DNA of 64,000 bases from Robiginitomaculum sp. Its GTDB lineage: Bacteria > Pseudomonadota > Alphaproteobacteria > Caulobacterales > Maricaulaceae. The stretch covers positions 1 to 64,000 of the forward strand of contig JAJFFQ010000058.1 of the NCBI GenBank assembly GCA_021776565.1, written 5' to 3'. The notes beneath the pieces were generated by a model that had not been told where the DNA came from, ran no database searches, and saw only the letters and a program-made list of their open reading frames with translations. Numbering within the stretch: position 1 is the first letter of the stretch; every line of letters starts with the position of its first letter. The translations under genes were made by a program, and so were the position numbers. Shown piece by piece: positions 10,443 through 21,145 of the stretch.

Positions 10443-10791
10443 GCGCGGCTATCAGTGCAAAAAATAGCCATTGTGGAAAATGCAAAAATTTTAGTCTGCG
10501 TGTTACGATCATGGAAAGTGAGAAGAGAAAAAAAGCTATTGCCAATAGCGTTGCTGACCAGGCCAACAGGTTATATTTTGCATTCGTTGCCGCTAACAAA
10601 TACATGATGGCCATCGCTGCAAGGGTAAGGGTGACAAGATGCCACCCATACCAGCTGGTATATTTACTAATTGTATCAATCTCTCGTGTCGCCAGGATTG
10701 GCCTGATAACAAACCGACCACCAACAATGACATGGGTCAGGCAAACACAAAATGTCCCAATTCCAGCCAAGGCAAACCAGATGTTCATCAT
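10414..10791 (-). CDS. hypothetical multi-pass membrane protein
   Basis: 125 aa with about four hydrophobic helices; overlaps the TetR-fragment start. Confidence 0.6.
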   Translation of the reverse strand: MMNIWFALAGIGTFCVCLTHVIVGGRFVIRPILATREIDTISKYTSWYGWHLVTLTLAAMAIMYLLAATNAKYNLLAWSATLLAIAFFLFSLSMIVTRRLKFLHFPQWLFFALIAALGLAGLGLG

Positions 10792-10868
10792 TTCCCCCCT
10801 CTCTTCAATCTGTACGACTGAAGTAAAATAAAGCGATACAGTCGATCAGCCTGCGAAGGCATCTGCTG

Positions 10869-11750
10869 TTACGTCAACGAACCACCCTTTATGAGCGTAT
10901 CATAATCCTCGACCATCTGGCGGGACATATCGCCAGGTGTGTAGGCAATGCCTTTAATTTCATTCACCGGGGTAATTTCCACGGCTGAACCGACAATGAA
11001 ACATTCTGAAAAGCTTCGCAATTCATCTGGCATGATATGGCGTTCATGAACGATCAAGTTTCGGGCATGGGCGATTTCCATAACCGTTGCCCGGGTAATA
11101 CCATCCAGTATCCATTGCGCGCTGGGGGTATGTAGTTCGCCATCGCGGACAAAGAAAATATGCGCGCCGGTACATTCAGCAATGCGGCCTTCATAATCCA
11201 GCATCAACGCATCGTTATATCCGGCCTGGGCGGCGGCATCCTTGGACAGGGTGCAGATCATGTATAGCCCGGCGGCCTTGGCCTTTACCGGCGCACAAAC
11301 AGCTGGCGGACGACGCCAGTCAGCAATGGTTAAACGAATCCCCGCCATTTTATCGGCAAAATATGTGTCCATTTCCCATATTGCGATGGCAGCATGAACC
11401 GTATTATTCTTGGCAGAGACACCCAATTGCGTCGCCCCGCGCCAGGCAACAGGACGCACATAAGCTTGCTCTATTCCCGACATTTCCCGCAATTCAAGTT
11501 TGGCAGCCTCAAATTCATCGACACTATAAGGAAGTTCAAAACCCAACAGTTTACAGGAGTTTATAAGCCGTTTTGTATGGGTGCGGCTTTTGAAAATCTT
11601 GCCATTATAGGCACGCTCACCTTCAAACACGCAAGAACCATAATGCAAACCATGGGTTTGTATGGAAATCTGCGCCTGGTCGCTGTCTATGAACGCTCCA
11701 TCCATCCATAGTTTGCCACTGGTTTGCCGAAAAAGGAGGGAGCTGGCCAT
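10869..11750 (-). CDS. ilvE: branched-chain amino acid aminotransferase
   Basis: LHYGSCVFEGERAYNGKIF, AYVRPVAWRGATQLG, YNDALMLDYEGRIAECTGAHIFFV, DGITRATVMEIA. Confidence 0.95.
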   Translation of the reverse strand: MASSLLFRQTSGKLWMDGAFIDSDQAQISIQTHGLHYGSCVFEGERAYNGKIFKSRTHTKRLINSCKLLGFELPYSVDEFEAAKLELREMSGIEQAYVRPVAWRGATQLGVSAKNNTVHAAIAIWEMDTYFADKMAGIRLTIADWRRPPAVCAPVKAKAAGLYMICTLSKDAAAQAGYNDALMLDYEGRIAECTGAHIFFVRDGELHTPSAQWILDGITRATVMEIAHARNLIVHERHIMPDELRSFSECFIVGSAVEITPVNEIKGIAYTPGDMSRQMVEDYDTLIKGGSLT

Positions 11751-11923
11751 AAAAAGCCTCATTATTGTTGTTTGATGGTGTTAGATGTTGAACTGCACGG
11801 GTTTTATCAGTGCATGACAACAATGACAAACCGCGTTAGCTGTTCACATCATCAGCAACGATTTCTTGCTTTTCTCGTCAGCTAAACATTTAATATAGCC
11901 GCGCAGAATGGTGGAGACCCCAA

Positions 11924-12634
11924 GTGAGCACAACAGAACAGGGAAAAGCACATTTACTGGTCGTCGACGACGATAATCGCATCCGCTCGCTATTAAAAAC
12001 CTATCTGTCAAAGTACAATTACCGGATCACAACTGCACCAAACGCCGTAAAAGTACGGCGTTTGTTCAAAACCCTGACATTTGATCTGGTGGTACTGGAC
12101 ATCATGATGCCCGGTGAAGACGGCATAAGCCTGACCCGGTTTATTCATGAAACCAGCGCCATTCCAGTATTGCTGCTTACCGCACGAGGCGAAGCAAGCG
12201 AGCGCATAGACGGTTTGCGGGCCGGAGCTGATGATTATTTATCCAAACCGTTTGAGCCAGAAGAATTGTTATTGCGCATCGCCGCAATTTTAAGGCGCCA
12301 GCATACCCACACCCATGATGGTTCCATGCTGAATTTTGGGCCATGGCAGTTTACCCCGGCTACGGGCGAGCTAACCGGCCCTCATGGGCGGGTGGCGCTG
12401 ACCGACAATGAAACACGACTTCTTGGTGCCTTGGCCAAACGTCCGGGAGAAGCCTTCAATCGCCTTGCCCTGGCGCGGGATTCAGCCGTGGCCGAACGCT
12501 CCGTCGATGTCCAAATGGCACGTCTGAGGCGAAAAATTGAAGAGAATCAACGCCACCCGCAATTTTTACAAACGGTTAGAGGCGAGGGCTATCGCCTGTT
12601 GGCCCGCCACACAACAGAGCAAAACTCTTCATGA
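11924..12634 (+). CDS. OmpR-family response regulator (PetR-like)
   Basis: Receiver domain LLVVDDDNRIRSLLKTYL..VVLDIMMPGEDG..KPFEPEELLLRI plus winged-helix output domain; located divergent to ilvE as petR often is. Confidence 0.92.
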   Translation: MSTTEQGKAHLLVVDDDNRIRSLLKTYLSKYNYRITTAPNAVKVRRLFKTLTFDLVVLDIMMPGEDGISLTRFIHETSAIPVLLLTARGEASERIDGLRAGADDYLSKPFEPEELLLRIAAILRRQHTHTHDGSMLNFGPWQFTPATGELTGPHGRVALTDNETRLLGALAKRPGEAFNRLALARDSAVAERSVDVQMARLRRKIEENQRHPQFLQTVRGEGYRLLARHTTEQNSS

Positions 12635-14004
12635 GTATCAAGAATAAATATACCACGCTGAGGCACAGGATATTCAAACGGCGGCGTTTGCGCGATTTTA
12701 CCCCAAAAGGCTTGTTTGGGCGCTCACTTCTTATCATTGCCTTGCCAGTAGCATTGATGCAAATTGCTGTTTTGTGGATGTTTTTTGACTCGCAATGGGA
12801 AACGGTGACCACCCGCCTGTCTGAGGGTGTTGCCGGAGATGTGGCAGTAATCGTCACTCAGTACCAACAAAACCCAGGCACAGAAAATTTTGCAAATTTG
12901 TCACAACTTGCTCAGGAAAAAATGCACCTTTCGGTAGTTTTGCAACCAGATGGCGCTTTACCTACCAGTCTGCGTTCGTCCATTTTCTCAGTGCTGGATC
13001 GCACTTTGCGCGGGGCATTGGACAACAAGCTGGAGGCACCGTTTTGGTTCGATACAACTCGCTATCCGGCTTATGTGGATATACGTGTTCAGACAAAAGC
13101 AGGGCTTTTGCGTTTTATCGCCCCGCGCGACAAGGTCTTTTCAACCTCTGGTCATATCTTCGTTTTCTGGCTGATCGCAGCCACTTTTATACAAACCGGA
13201 ATTGCGATTATTTTTATCCGCAATCAGGTCAAACCCATTCAACGACTGGCAAACGCCACCGACCGTTTTGGCAAGGGGCAGGATTATCCTGGTTTTTCAC
13301 CTTCTGGCGCACGGGAAGTAAGACAGGCAGCTTCGGCCTTTCTTGAAATGCGCAATCGGATTGTACGGTTTGTTGAGCAGCGCACCGCCATGCTTGCCGG
13401 GGTTAGCCACGATCTGCGCACGCCATTGACGCGGTTAAAATTACAATTGGCCTTGATGGATAATCATACAGGCATTGGAGATGCTCTTCAGGACATCAAG
13501 GAAATGGAACATATGCTTGATGGTTATCTTTCCTTTGCCCGTAATGAAGCAGAAGAAGACAGCGGTTTTGTAGATGTGAGCGCCCTGATTACCCATTGCG
13601 CACAGAACGCCCGGCGTGGCGGCGCGCAAATTGAACTGCAAATCGAAAAAAACCTTGGCGTTTCAGGTCGTCAGGATGCCCTAAGGCGATGTCTTGGTAA
13701 TCTCATTGATAATGCCGTGTGTTATGGTGAGACGGTCTGCATTACCGCTTACCATGACAAGACAAGCGTTATTGTGCTTGTTGAAGACGATGGGCCGGGT
13801 ATTGAAGATCACCTTGTCGAGGAGGCGTTTCAACCCTTTAACCGCCTTGATCCATCGCGCAATCTCAATTCAGAAGGCGTTGGTCTTGGCTTGTCCATTG
13901 CCAGAGACACGGCGCGCGCCCATGGCGGTGACATTAGCCTTGGTCGATCTAAAATAGGTGGCCTGCGCGCCCTTTTACACTTACCAGAAGACGTTCAGGA
14001 TTGA
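12631..14004 (+). CDS. sensor histidine kinase (EnvZ/PetS-like)
   Basis: Two TM segments, HAMP-like region, MLAGVSHDLRTPLTRLKLQLAL H-box, and an HATPase domain (GNLIDNAV, VEDDGPGI, GVGLGLSIA). Confidence 0.95.
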   Translation: MSIKNKYTTLRHRIFKRRRLRDFTPKGLFGRSLLIIALPVALMQIAVLWMFFDSQWETVTTRLSEGVAGDVAVIVTQYQQNPGTENFANLSQLAQEKMHLSVVLQPDGALPTSLRSSIFSVLDRTLRGALDNKLEAPFWFDTTRYPAYVDIRVQTKAGLLRFIAPRDKVFSTSGHIFVFWLIAATFIQTGIAIIFIRNQVKPIQRLANATDRFGKGQDYPGFSPSGAREVRQAASAFLEMRNRIVRFVEQRTAMLAGVSHDLRTPLTRLKLQLALMDNHTGIGDALQDIKEMEHMLDGYLSFARNEAEEDSGFVDVSALITHCAQNARRGGAQIELQIEKNLGVSGRQDALRRCLGNLIDNAVCYGETVCITAYHDKTSVIVLVEDDGPGIEDHLVEEAFQPFNRLDPSRNLNSEGVGLGLSIARDTARAHGGDISLGRSKIGGLRALLHLPEDVQD

Positions 14005-14825
14005 ACACCCAATTGACTGGATCGGCGTGCGGCGCTGCTCACAGCCCGCCGCATAATCTCTGCAAAGCCACCTGATCCCATGAGCACATCCATTGCTGCC
14101 GCAGTGGTGCCCCCTGGTGAGGAAACTTCGGCACGTAATTGCGCCGGATCGCAACCCCGTTGACGTAACAGTTCACCCGCGCCGGCAACGGTTTCGCAAG
14201 CCAGTTTTTGGGCAAGAGCCGGCTCCAGTCCTTCGGCAACACCGGCGGCAGCCATAACCTCGGCCAACAGGAAAACATAGGCAGGGCCAGAACCGGAAAC
14301 CGCCGTGACAGCATCAATGGCCTTTTCTTCATACACCTGCTCAACAATGCCTGTCGCCCCAAGCAGGGCGGTTGCCCGTGCGCACGCCTGTTCATCCACG
14401 CTGGGTGCTGCGACAAATACCGTTGCGCCGCGCCCGATGGCGGCTGGCGTGTTGGGCATGGCACGAACAAGTGGTCGTGCCCCGTAATAATCCTGTAACC
14501 GGTTCAGGGTCAGCCCGGCTGCCACTGAAACAATCATTGTGCCTTGCGGTAATATCCGGGTGAGGGTTGCAGCCACCTCAGCCATAATCTTGGGCTTAAC
14601 AGCCAATACAACGGTTTCAAGCAAACTGGACTGGTCTTTATCCAGAGATGGTACAATCATGATTTTGAAACGTTGGGCAATATCTTGTGCCGTTTTCGAT
14701 GGTACTGGATCAACAATGACAAGCCAGCCTTGCTGGTCAATCAACCCCTGATCGAGCCAGCCGGCAACAAGCGCCATACCCATATTGCCCGCGCCGATAA
14801 GCGCCAGGCGAGGTTTGCGCGCCAT
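13995..14825 (-). CDS. proC: pyrroline-5-carboxylate reductase
   Basis: LALIGAGNMGMALVAGW, RAMPNTPAAIGRGAT, TAVSGSGPAYVFLL, SSPGGTTAAA. Confidence 0.96.
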   Translation of the reverse strand: MARKPRLALIGAGNMGMALVAGWLDQGLIDQQGWLVIVDPVPSKTAQDIAQRFKIMIVPSLDKDQSSLLETVVLAVKPKIMAEVAATLTRILPQGTMIVSVAAGLTLNRLQDYYGARPLVRAMPNTPAAIGRGATVFVAAPSVDEQACARATALLGATGIVEQVYEEKAIDAVTAVSGSGPAYVFLLAEVMAAAGVAEGLEPALAQKLACETVAGAGELLRQRGCDPAQLRAEVSSPGGTTAAAMDVLMGSGGFAEIMRRAVSSAARRSSQLGVQS

Positions 14826-15325
14826 CAGGCTTCCCCTGCGGTTTCAAACATGGCTGCTTCAACGGCCTCGGAAGGGCTTTTGCCCGCCCACAGCACAAAA
14901 TTGAGCGCCGGGATCAAACGTTCTGCGGCACCGCTGGCAGCATTGGTCATTGCCGCCAATTGCGACGGGGTTGGCAAAATGGCATCCGGCAATGGCAAAG
15001 CGTAACGATAGATGATGGTGCCGTCTTCACTCCACAAATCAAAATGCCCGCTGGCCAGCCGTTCATTCACCCGCACAAGAAGGTCGCAAACATCCTGGCG
15101 GCGACGGGGTTTAACCTTGGCATCAATGCCCAGGCAAAGATGCAGAACCTCATTGTCCGGGCGCCAGGCAAACCAAAGCGGATAGTCGCACCATTGCCCC
15201 GGAACAGAGAAATGTATTTCCTGCTCGCCAATGCGTTCAAAGCCAACGTCTTCTGCGCTTAAAATGTATTCAACCAGATCAAGCGGGTCATTGGCAATCG
15301 CAATGCTTTCAGGGGTGATTTCCAC
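14825..15325 (-). CDS. YbjN domain-containing protein
   Basis: 166 aa with YbjN-type pattern (DVCDLLVRVNERLASGHFDLWSEDGTIIYRYALPL); adjacent to proC as in many alphaproteobacteria. Confidence 0.85.
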   Translation of the reverse strand: MEITPESIAIANDPLDLVEYILSAEDVGFERIGEQEIHFSVPGQWCDYPLWFAWRPDNEVLHLCLGIDAKVKPRRRQDVCDLLVRVNERLASGHFDLWSEDGTIIYRYALPLPDAILPTPSQLAAMTNAASGAAERLIPALNFVLWAGKSPSEAVEAAMFETAGEA

Positions 15326-15451
15326 TTTTGTTTCCTTAAACGACTAACTGGGAGGGTCTCGAATCGCCTCTCGATATTCTAAAGATAACGGTAACGTTGC
15401 GGCGGGGTTGGAGGCAATGCCACTGATTCATTTATACGTGAAACGCAAATA

Positions 15452-15739
15452 TCAGGAAGATGCCTTTGGCTTACGCGGCTTTGCCGATGCAGGTTGTTTA
15501 CCTGCGGTTTTGATCGCTTTAATCTGCGCCCGCAGTTCCTGATTATCGTCAAGAAGTTTTTGTGTAAGTGCCTTTTGCGCTTCAAATTCCTCTCGACTGA
15601 CCAAATCCATATCGGCAATAAAGCGGTCAGCCTGCGCACGGATGATGGACTTGACCTCCTCACCCGCACCGGCGGCAGCACCGGCAGCACTGGTCATAAT
15701 ATCTGCCAGGTCGTCAAAAATTGGGCTGCGAGTTTGCAT
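15452..15739 (-). CDS. accessory factor UbiK family (BMFP) protein
   Basis: IFDDLADIMTSAAGAAAGAGEEVKSIIRAQADRFIADMDLVSREEFEAQKAL. Confidence 0.85.
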   Translation of the reverse strand: MQTRSPIFDDLADIMTSAAGAAAGAGEEVKSIIRAQADRFIADMDLVSREEFEAQKALTQKLLDDNQELRAQIKAIKTAGKQPASAKPRKPKASS

Positions 15740-15826
15740 GATCGCCTCTTGAGCAAAGCGCACGGTGCGCGGTATATCGTTATATGGGCTGCGCAAGCGT
15801 GCAAAGCAATGCTGTCAGGGTTTGAT

Positions 15827-16672
15827 ATGTCAGATTTTAATTGCTCACCAATACCAGGGTTTGATCCGGTTGTTATCCATCTGTTCGGCCCCATTTCACT
15901 TCGGTGGTACGCGCTTGCCTATATTGTCGGGCTAACCCTTGGGGCCTGGGTGTTTCATCATATCTTGAAAAATCCCTCTTTGTGGGCACCCAGAGGGCAA
16001 AAAGGTACGCCGCCAGCCTCACCGGCCATAACCGAGGATTTGCTGTTCTGGTGTACTTTGGGCGTCATCCTGGGCGGACGGTTAGGATTTGTCCTGCTTT
16101 ATCGCACCGAATGGATATGGCAGGAGCCGCTTTCGATCTTACAGGTCTGGCAGGGCGGCATGTCCTTCCATGGCGGTGCCTTCGGGGTATTGCTGGCGGT
16201 ACTCTATGTTGCACTGTCACGCAAAATAGCCGTCTGGCGTCTGGCCGATGTCGTTGCCGCCGTTGTGCCTATTGGGCTTTTCTTTGGCCGCATCGCCAAT
16301 TTCATCAATGGCGAGCTGTATGGTCGTCCTTGGGATGGCAGTTGGGCCATGCGCTTTCCTTGCGATGCGGATACCACACTGCCCTTGCGTCATCCCAGCC
16401 AGCTTTATGAAGCCGCCTTGGAGGGCATCGTGCTGTTTATCATATTGCGCATTGCCATCACACACTTTCGCACGTTGACGCGACCGGGACTGACCACCGG
16501 GCTGTTTGCGCTGGGTTATGGCGTATTTCGCACGGCGGTCGAGTTTGCACGTGAACCGGATGCGGCTCTTATTTTTGGCCTTACACGCGGCATGGCTTAT
16601 TCCATACCGCTCTGGCTTGGGGGGCTGATTCTGATTGGTCTTGCCATAAAAAATCCGTCGGTCAAAAAATGA
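15827..16672 (+). CDS. lgt: prolipoprotein diacylglyceryl transferase
   Basis: LRWYALAYIVGL, GGRLGFVLLYR, WQGGMSFHGGAFG, GRIANFINGELYGRPWDGSWAMRFP. Start at MSDFNCSP. Confidence 0.97.
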   Translation: MSDFNCSPIPGFDPVVIHLFGPISLRWYALAYIVGLTLGAWVFHHILKNPSLWAPRGQKGTPPASPAITEDLLFWCTLGVILGGRLGFVLLYRTEWIWQEPLSILQVWQGGMSFHGGAFGVLLAVLYVALSRKIAVWRLADVVAAVVPIGLFFGRIANFINGELYGRPWDGSWAMRFPCDADTTLPLRHPSQLYEAALEGIVLFIILRIAITHFRTLTRPGLTTGLFALGYGVFRTAVEFAREPDAALIFGLTRGMAYSIPLWLGGLILIGLAIKNPSVKK

Positions 16673-17781
16673 ATATGGCGGCACTCGCCAGCATCGGACT
16701 ATCCAAACGGCTGGCCGAGCGCATCCGGGCCGGCGGCCCGATCAGCACAGGTGTGTTTTTGGGTGAAGCCCTGTTCGACCCACGCGAAGGGTTTTACGCC
16801 ACCAAAGACCCCATTGGTGCGGGCGAAGATTTCATCACTGCACCAGAGATCAGTCAGATGTTTGGCGAACTTGTTGGTCTGTGGCTGGCGCAGGTATGGC
16901 ATCAACTGGGTAGCCCTGCCCCGGTGCAACTTGTCGAGTTCGGCCCCGGGCGTGGCACCATGATGAAAGATATTTTACGTGCTGGCCGCGCCGTGCCGAA
17001 TTTTTCCAGCGCATTGCAGGTCAGCCTCATAGAGGCCAGCCCCGCACTGATGAATGTGCAAGCGGGTATGCTTGAGGCCGCCCCATGCCCGGTCAACTGG
17101 AAAACGACCTTAAGCGATGTGCCGCCGGGGCCATGCCTCATCATCGGTAATGAGTACCTTGACTGTCTGCCGGTGCGCCAGTTTGTGTACCAAAGTGATG
17201 AATGGCATGAACGTCTGGTTGATGTGAACGAGGCCGGTGATTTTAGCTTTGTGCTCAGTCACTCACCAGCTTCTGTCGTTGATCTGGGTATGATTCCACC
17301 TGCCTTGCGAGAGGCAAAGGAGGGCGCACTGGTTGAAGTACGCCCGGGCATGGCGCCGCTGATGTGTGAACTTGCCGCACGATTTTCACATGCCCCCGCT
17401 ATGGCCCTGTTTATTGATTATGGCCATACAACAAGCGAATTTGGTGACACCTTGCAAGCCATTACCGCCCACAAGAAAGTTGATCCTCTGGCTGCACCCG
17501 GCACGGCAGATTTGACCACCCGGGTAGATTTTGAAGACATAAAACGGGTTGCAAAAGCTGCCGGATTGCGTGTCGCCGGGCCGACAACGCAAGCAAACTG
17601 GTTGAAACGTTTGGGTCTGGAATACCGGGCGGCAGACCTGGCTCGTAAAAATCCTGAGCAAAAACGAAAACTTGCCCGGCAAATTCATCGGTTGAGTGAC
17701 GAAGCGCAAATGGGTGCATTATTCAAGGTGATCGCCATATTTTCCAAAGACACACCGGCACCCGAAGGTTTTGACGCATGA
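16669..17781 (+). CDS. SAM-dependent methyltransferase, MidA/NDUFAF7 family
   Basis: FYATKDPIGAGEDFITAPEISQMFGELVGLW, LVEFGPGRGTMMKDILRA, NEYLDCLPVRQF. Confidence 0.95.
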   Translation: MNMAALASIGLSKRLAERIRAGGPISTGVFLGEALFDPREGFYATKDPIGAGEDFITAPEISQMFGELVGLWLAQVWHQLGSPAPVQLVEFGPGRGTMMKDILRAGRAVPNFSSALQVSLIEASPALMNVQAGMLEAAPCPVNWKTTLSDVPPGPCLIIGNEYLDCLPVRQFVYQSDEWHERLVDVNEAGDFSFVLSHSPASVVDLGMIPPALREAKEGALVEVRPGMAPLMCELAARFSHAPAMALFIDYGHTTSEFGDTLQAITAHKKVDPLAAPGTADLTTRVDFEDIKRVAKAAGLRVAGPTTQANWLKRLGLEYRAADLARKNPEQKRKLARQIHRLSDEAQMGALFKVIAIFSKDTPAPEGFDA

Positions 17782-18506
17782 GCAATGTGCCGGTCTTTGA
17801 GGCAGAAGCCCTGAAAAATTCGAGTATTCGCCACGGATTTTTCGGACGATCCGACGATGCTTCCTCCGACGTTTATGCTGAGGCTATGGGCATCACTGCA
17901 CAGAACCTGATCGGCATACACCAGATACACTCTGCCAGAGCAGTTCATGCAAAACGACAATGGCAAAACGGCATGCCCAAAGCCGATGCACTGGTCAGTG
18001 CAACGCCGGGACTGGCCTTGCGTCTTCTGAGCGCCGATTGCGCACCCATTTTGTTGGCCGACCCGGTGGCAGGTGTGATCGGGGCCGCTCATGCCGGTTG
18101 GCGCGGCGCGTTGGATGGGGTCATCATGGCTTGCCTTGAGGCCATGAGAGACCTGGGAGCAAAACCGGTAAACATTCGCGCCGCCATCGGGCCTTGCATT
18201 GCCCAGACCAGCTATGAGGTCGGGTCAGAGTTTTTGCAAAGCTTTATCAAAACTGATCCTGCCCATGAGTGCTTTTTTGTGCGCGGCAAGGCAGATCACT
18301 GGCATTTTGATCTCAAGGCATTTTGCCTACATCAATTGCGCAATGCCGGTGTAGAAAAGATCGAAGTGATGCCTCAGGATACATGTGCACAGGAAAACGA
18401 ATTTTTTAGTTATCGACGGGCCACATTGCGTGGCGAATCGGATTATGGACGCAACATCAGTGCTATTGTTTTACAGCCAAGGGCAGAAACAGGCATTGAC
18501 GCATAA
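17778..18506 (+). CDS. pgeF: peptidoglycan editing factor / purine nucleoside phosphorylase (YfiH family)
   Basis: [51 protein letters not shown]. Confidence 0.95.
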   Translation: MSNVPVFEAEALKNSSIRHGFFGRSDDASSDVYAEAMGITAQNLIGIHQIHSARAVHAKRQWQNGMPKADALVSATPGLALRLLSADCAPILLADPVAGVIGAAHAGWRGALDGVIMACLEAMRDLGAKPVNIRAAIGPCIAQTSYEVGSEFLQSFIKTDPAHECFFVRGKADHWHFDLKAFCLHQLRNAGVEKIEVMPQDTCAQENEFFSYRRATLRGESDYGRNISAIVLQPRAETGIDA

Positions 18507-18552
18507 GGTGCGCTGCGGCACAGGACGCGAACAAACAGTGAGGGGGTTTTTG

Positions 18553-19485
18553 ATGAAGCTTTTAACGGCAAATGCCAATCGCTCTTTGGCCAGGGACATT
18601 GCCGGTGTTCTTGACCTGCATTTAACCAAAACCAATGTGCGCCGTTTCGCTGATAATGAAATATATGCGGCTATTGATGAAAACGTGCGTGGTCAGGATG
18701 TTTTTATCATCCAGTCCACATCCTACCCCGCCAATGACCATCTCATGGAATTACTGATCTGCATGGATGCACTAAAGCGCGCCAGTGCACGGCGCATTAC
18801 CGCAGTGCTTCCCTATTTCGGTTATGCCCGGCAGGATCGAAAGTCCGAGGGTCGAACACCAATCTCAGCCAAACTGGTGGCCAATCTTATCACCACTGCC
18901 GGGGCTGACCGGGTGCTGACCATGGATTTACACGCCGGGCAAATTCAGGGGTTTTTCGACATCCCCGTTGATAATCTTTTTGCCGGCCCGGTGCTGCGCG
19001 AAGATATTCGCGAGAACTACGGCACTGAAAACCTGATGCTGGTTTCGCCCGATGTTGGCGGCGTGGTGCGGGCGCGCGGCATTGCCAAACGTCTGAATGC
19101 AGATATTGCCATTGTTGATAAACGTCGGCCAGAAGCTGGCAAATCTGAGGTGATGAACATTATTGGCGATGTTTCGGGACGCAAATGTATTCTGATTGAC
19201 GACATAGTTGATAGCGGCGGCACGCTGGTCAATGCAGCCCATGCGCTGCTGGAAAAAGGCGCAACCGGGGTCTCCGCCTATTGCAGTCACGGCGTATTAT
19301 CAGGAGAAGCCGCCGAAAAAGTTGAAAAATCAGAGCTAAAAGAACTGGTCATCACTGATTCAATCGAACAACCTGAGGCCGTAAAGCAAGCCGGAAAAAT
19401 TCGTGAAATTTCCGTGGCACCGTTGTTAGGTAAAGCCATCAGACGCATCGCCAACGAAGAGTCTGTGTCTTTACTGTTTGATTGA
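18553..19485 (+). CDS. prs: ribose-phosphate pyrophosphokinase
   Basis: [62 protein letters not shown]. Confidence 0.97.
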   Translation: MKLLTANANRSLARDIAGVLDLHLTKTNVRRFADNEIYAAIDENVRGQDVFIIQSTSYPANDHLMELLICMDALKRASARRITAVLPYFGYARQDRKSEGRTPISAKLVANLITTAGADRVLTMDLHAGQIQGFFDIPVDNLFAGPVLREDIRENYGTENLMLVSPDVGGVVRARGIAKRLNADIAIVDKRRPEAGKSEVMNIIGDVSGRKCILIDDIVDSGGTLVNAAHALLEKGATGVSAYCSHGVLSGEAAEKVEKSELKELVITDSIEQPEAVKQAGKIREISVAPLLGKAIRRIANEESVSLLFD

Positions 19486-19487
19486 TT

Positions 19488-20621
19488 CTATTCCTTGACC
19501 GGTCGCAATTGCAGCAATTGTCCATCCGAACCGTTGGTCAGGATATAAAGCATCCCACCCGGGCCATTTCTTACATCGCGAATACGCACGTCCAGACTTT
19601 CCAGTAATTTTTCCTGTGTGATAACTTTTGTGCCATGGAACTTCACCCGGCGTAAATGCTGCCCGGCCAGCGCGCCAAGAAAAATATCGCCCTGCCATCC
19701 TGGGAAGGCATCGCCTGTGTAAAACGCCATGCCTGAGGGCGCAATTGAGGGCGTCCAGTGCAAGAGTGGCGAAGTCATGCCGGGACGCTCGGTATAATCA
19801 GAAATAATTGTTCCCGAATAATCAATACCAAACGTGGCCTTTGGCCAACCATAGTTTTCACCGGCCTTGATAATGTTGATCTCATCGCCGCCCATAGGGC
19901 CGTGCTCATGCGCCCACAATGCACCGGTTTGCGGATGCAGTGCCATGCCTTGCGGATTACGGTGACCGTAGGAATAAATCTCGTGCGCAGCATTATCGCG
20001 GCCCACAAACGGGTTATCATCAGGCACCTTGCCATCGGGGTGAATACGGATGATTGAGCCAAAATGACTGGCCAGATTTTGGGCCTCATCCATATAGCGA
20101 AAACCCTCGCCAATACTGGCATAAAGCATACCATCACGACCAAAAACCAGACGTGAACCAAAATGACTGCCGCCACGTTTTTTGGTGGTGTTGGCACTAA
20201 AAATTACATCCAGAGCCTTGATCGCTAGACCATCAAAACGCCCGCGGGTAATCGCGGTGTGATTGGACTTTCTGGTGCCCGCCGCATAGGAAAAGTATAC
20301 AAGATGATCCGCCGCAAAATCAGGCGACAGGGCAATATCCAATAGCCCGCCCTGCCCAAGCACCAAAGGTGCCGGAGCGCCGGGTATGTCTGTCTTTTTA
20401 CCAGTTTGAAGATTGACCCGCACCAGTCCGCCAGAGCGTTGGGTAACAAGCGCGTCGCCGTCTGGCAGAAATACCAACCCCCACGGCGTATCAAGACCGC
20501 CGGTAATTTCAACAATGTCAAATTTGGCTTGATTGCTGTGCTCCTGGCCGATAACTCGTGGTTCCGCAACCGCCACATGGGCGGCGGACAACGCCAACAG
20601 TAAAACGACGCGTACAATCAT
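19488..20621 (-). CDS. secreted PQQ-dependent aldose-type sugar dehydrogenase
   Basis: GLDTPWGLVFLPDGDALVTQRSGGLVRV, EIYSYGHRNPQGMALHPQTGALWAHEHGPMGGDEIN. Confidence 0.93.
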   Translation of the reverse strand: MIVRVVLLLALSAAHVAVAEPRVIGQEHSNQAKFDIVEITGGLDTPWGLVFLPDGDALVTQRSGGLVRVNLQTGKKTDIPGAPAPLVLGQGGLLDIALSPDFAADHLVYFSYAAGTRKSNHTAITRGRFDGLAIKALDVIFSANTTKKRGGSHFGSRLVFGRDGMLYASIGEGFRYMDEAQNLASHFGSIIRIHPDGKVPDDNPFVGRDNAAHEIYSYGHRNPQGMALHPQTGALWAHEHGPMGGDEINIIKAGENYGWPKATFGIDYSGTIISDYTERPGMTSPLLHWTPSIAPSGMAFYTGDAFPGWQGDIFLGALAGQHLRRVKFHGTKVITQEKLLESLDVRIRDVRNGPGGMLYILTNGSDGQLLQLRPVKE

Positions 20622-21079
20622 TACTGGACGGTTATGGTAATGGGTGTGGATGCTTTCACCCCTTTGTGCGGCACATGGGTATAATCGCCCAGCATCAGTT
20701 GCAGTGTGTGTTGCCCGGGGGGCAGATCAATGACAGTTTCGGTTTGGCCGCCGCCAAAATGAATGTGCTGCTCATCAGCAGGGATGGCAAATTCCTTCTC
20801 TTCCACGCTTAACACCGTGTCGATCAGCAAATGGTGATGGCCGGTTTTGGCCTTGTCTATACCCGCAGGAGCAATGCCGTAGCCATAAAGCCCGAACACC
20901 ACACGAACCGGCGTGTTCACCACGTCACCGTCATGCAGGTTAACAATATAAACTGCCGGGCCGTTATCTGCATGGGGTTTGGTATCTGAAATTGCGCCTT
21001 GTTTACAAGCAGCAAGCGCCGATAAAGCCAGGATTGCCCCAAAGACTTTCAGGCCAATTATTTTGTTGGGTATTTTCAT
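20621..21079 (-). CDS. DUF4399-like lipoprotein
   Basis: Lipobox-like LSALAAC; GHHHLLIDT..IHFGGGQTETVIDLPPGQHTLQLMLGDYTHVPH. Confidence 0.85.
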   Translation of the reverse strand: MKIPNKIIGLKVFGAILALSALAACKQGAISDTKPHADNGPAVYIVNLHDGDVVNTPVRVVFGLYGYGIAPAGIDKAKTGHHHLLIDTVLSVEEKEFAIPADEQHIHFGGGQTETVIDLPPGQHTLQLMLGDYTHVPHKGVKASTPITITVQ

Positions 21080-21145
21080 AAACACATCCTCGTTTTCGTA
21101 TGTCGCCAAGTCAACATAACACAGGGCGCAAGAATACCTTATCAC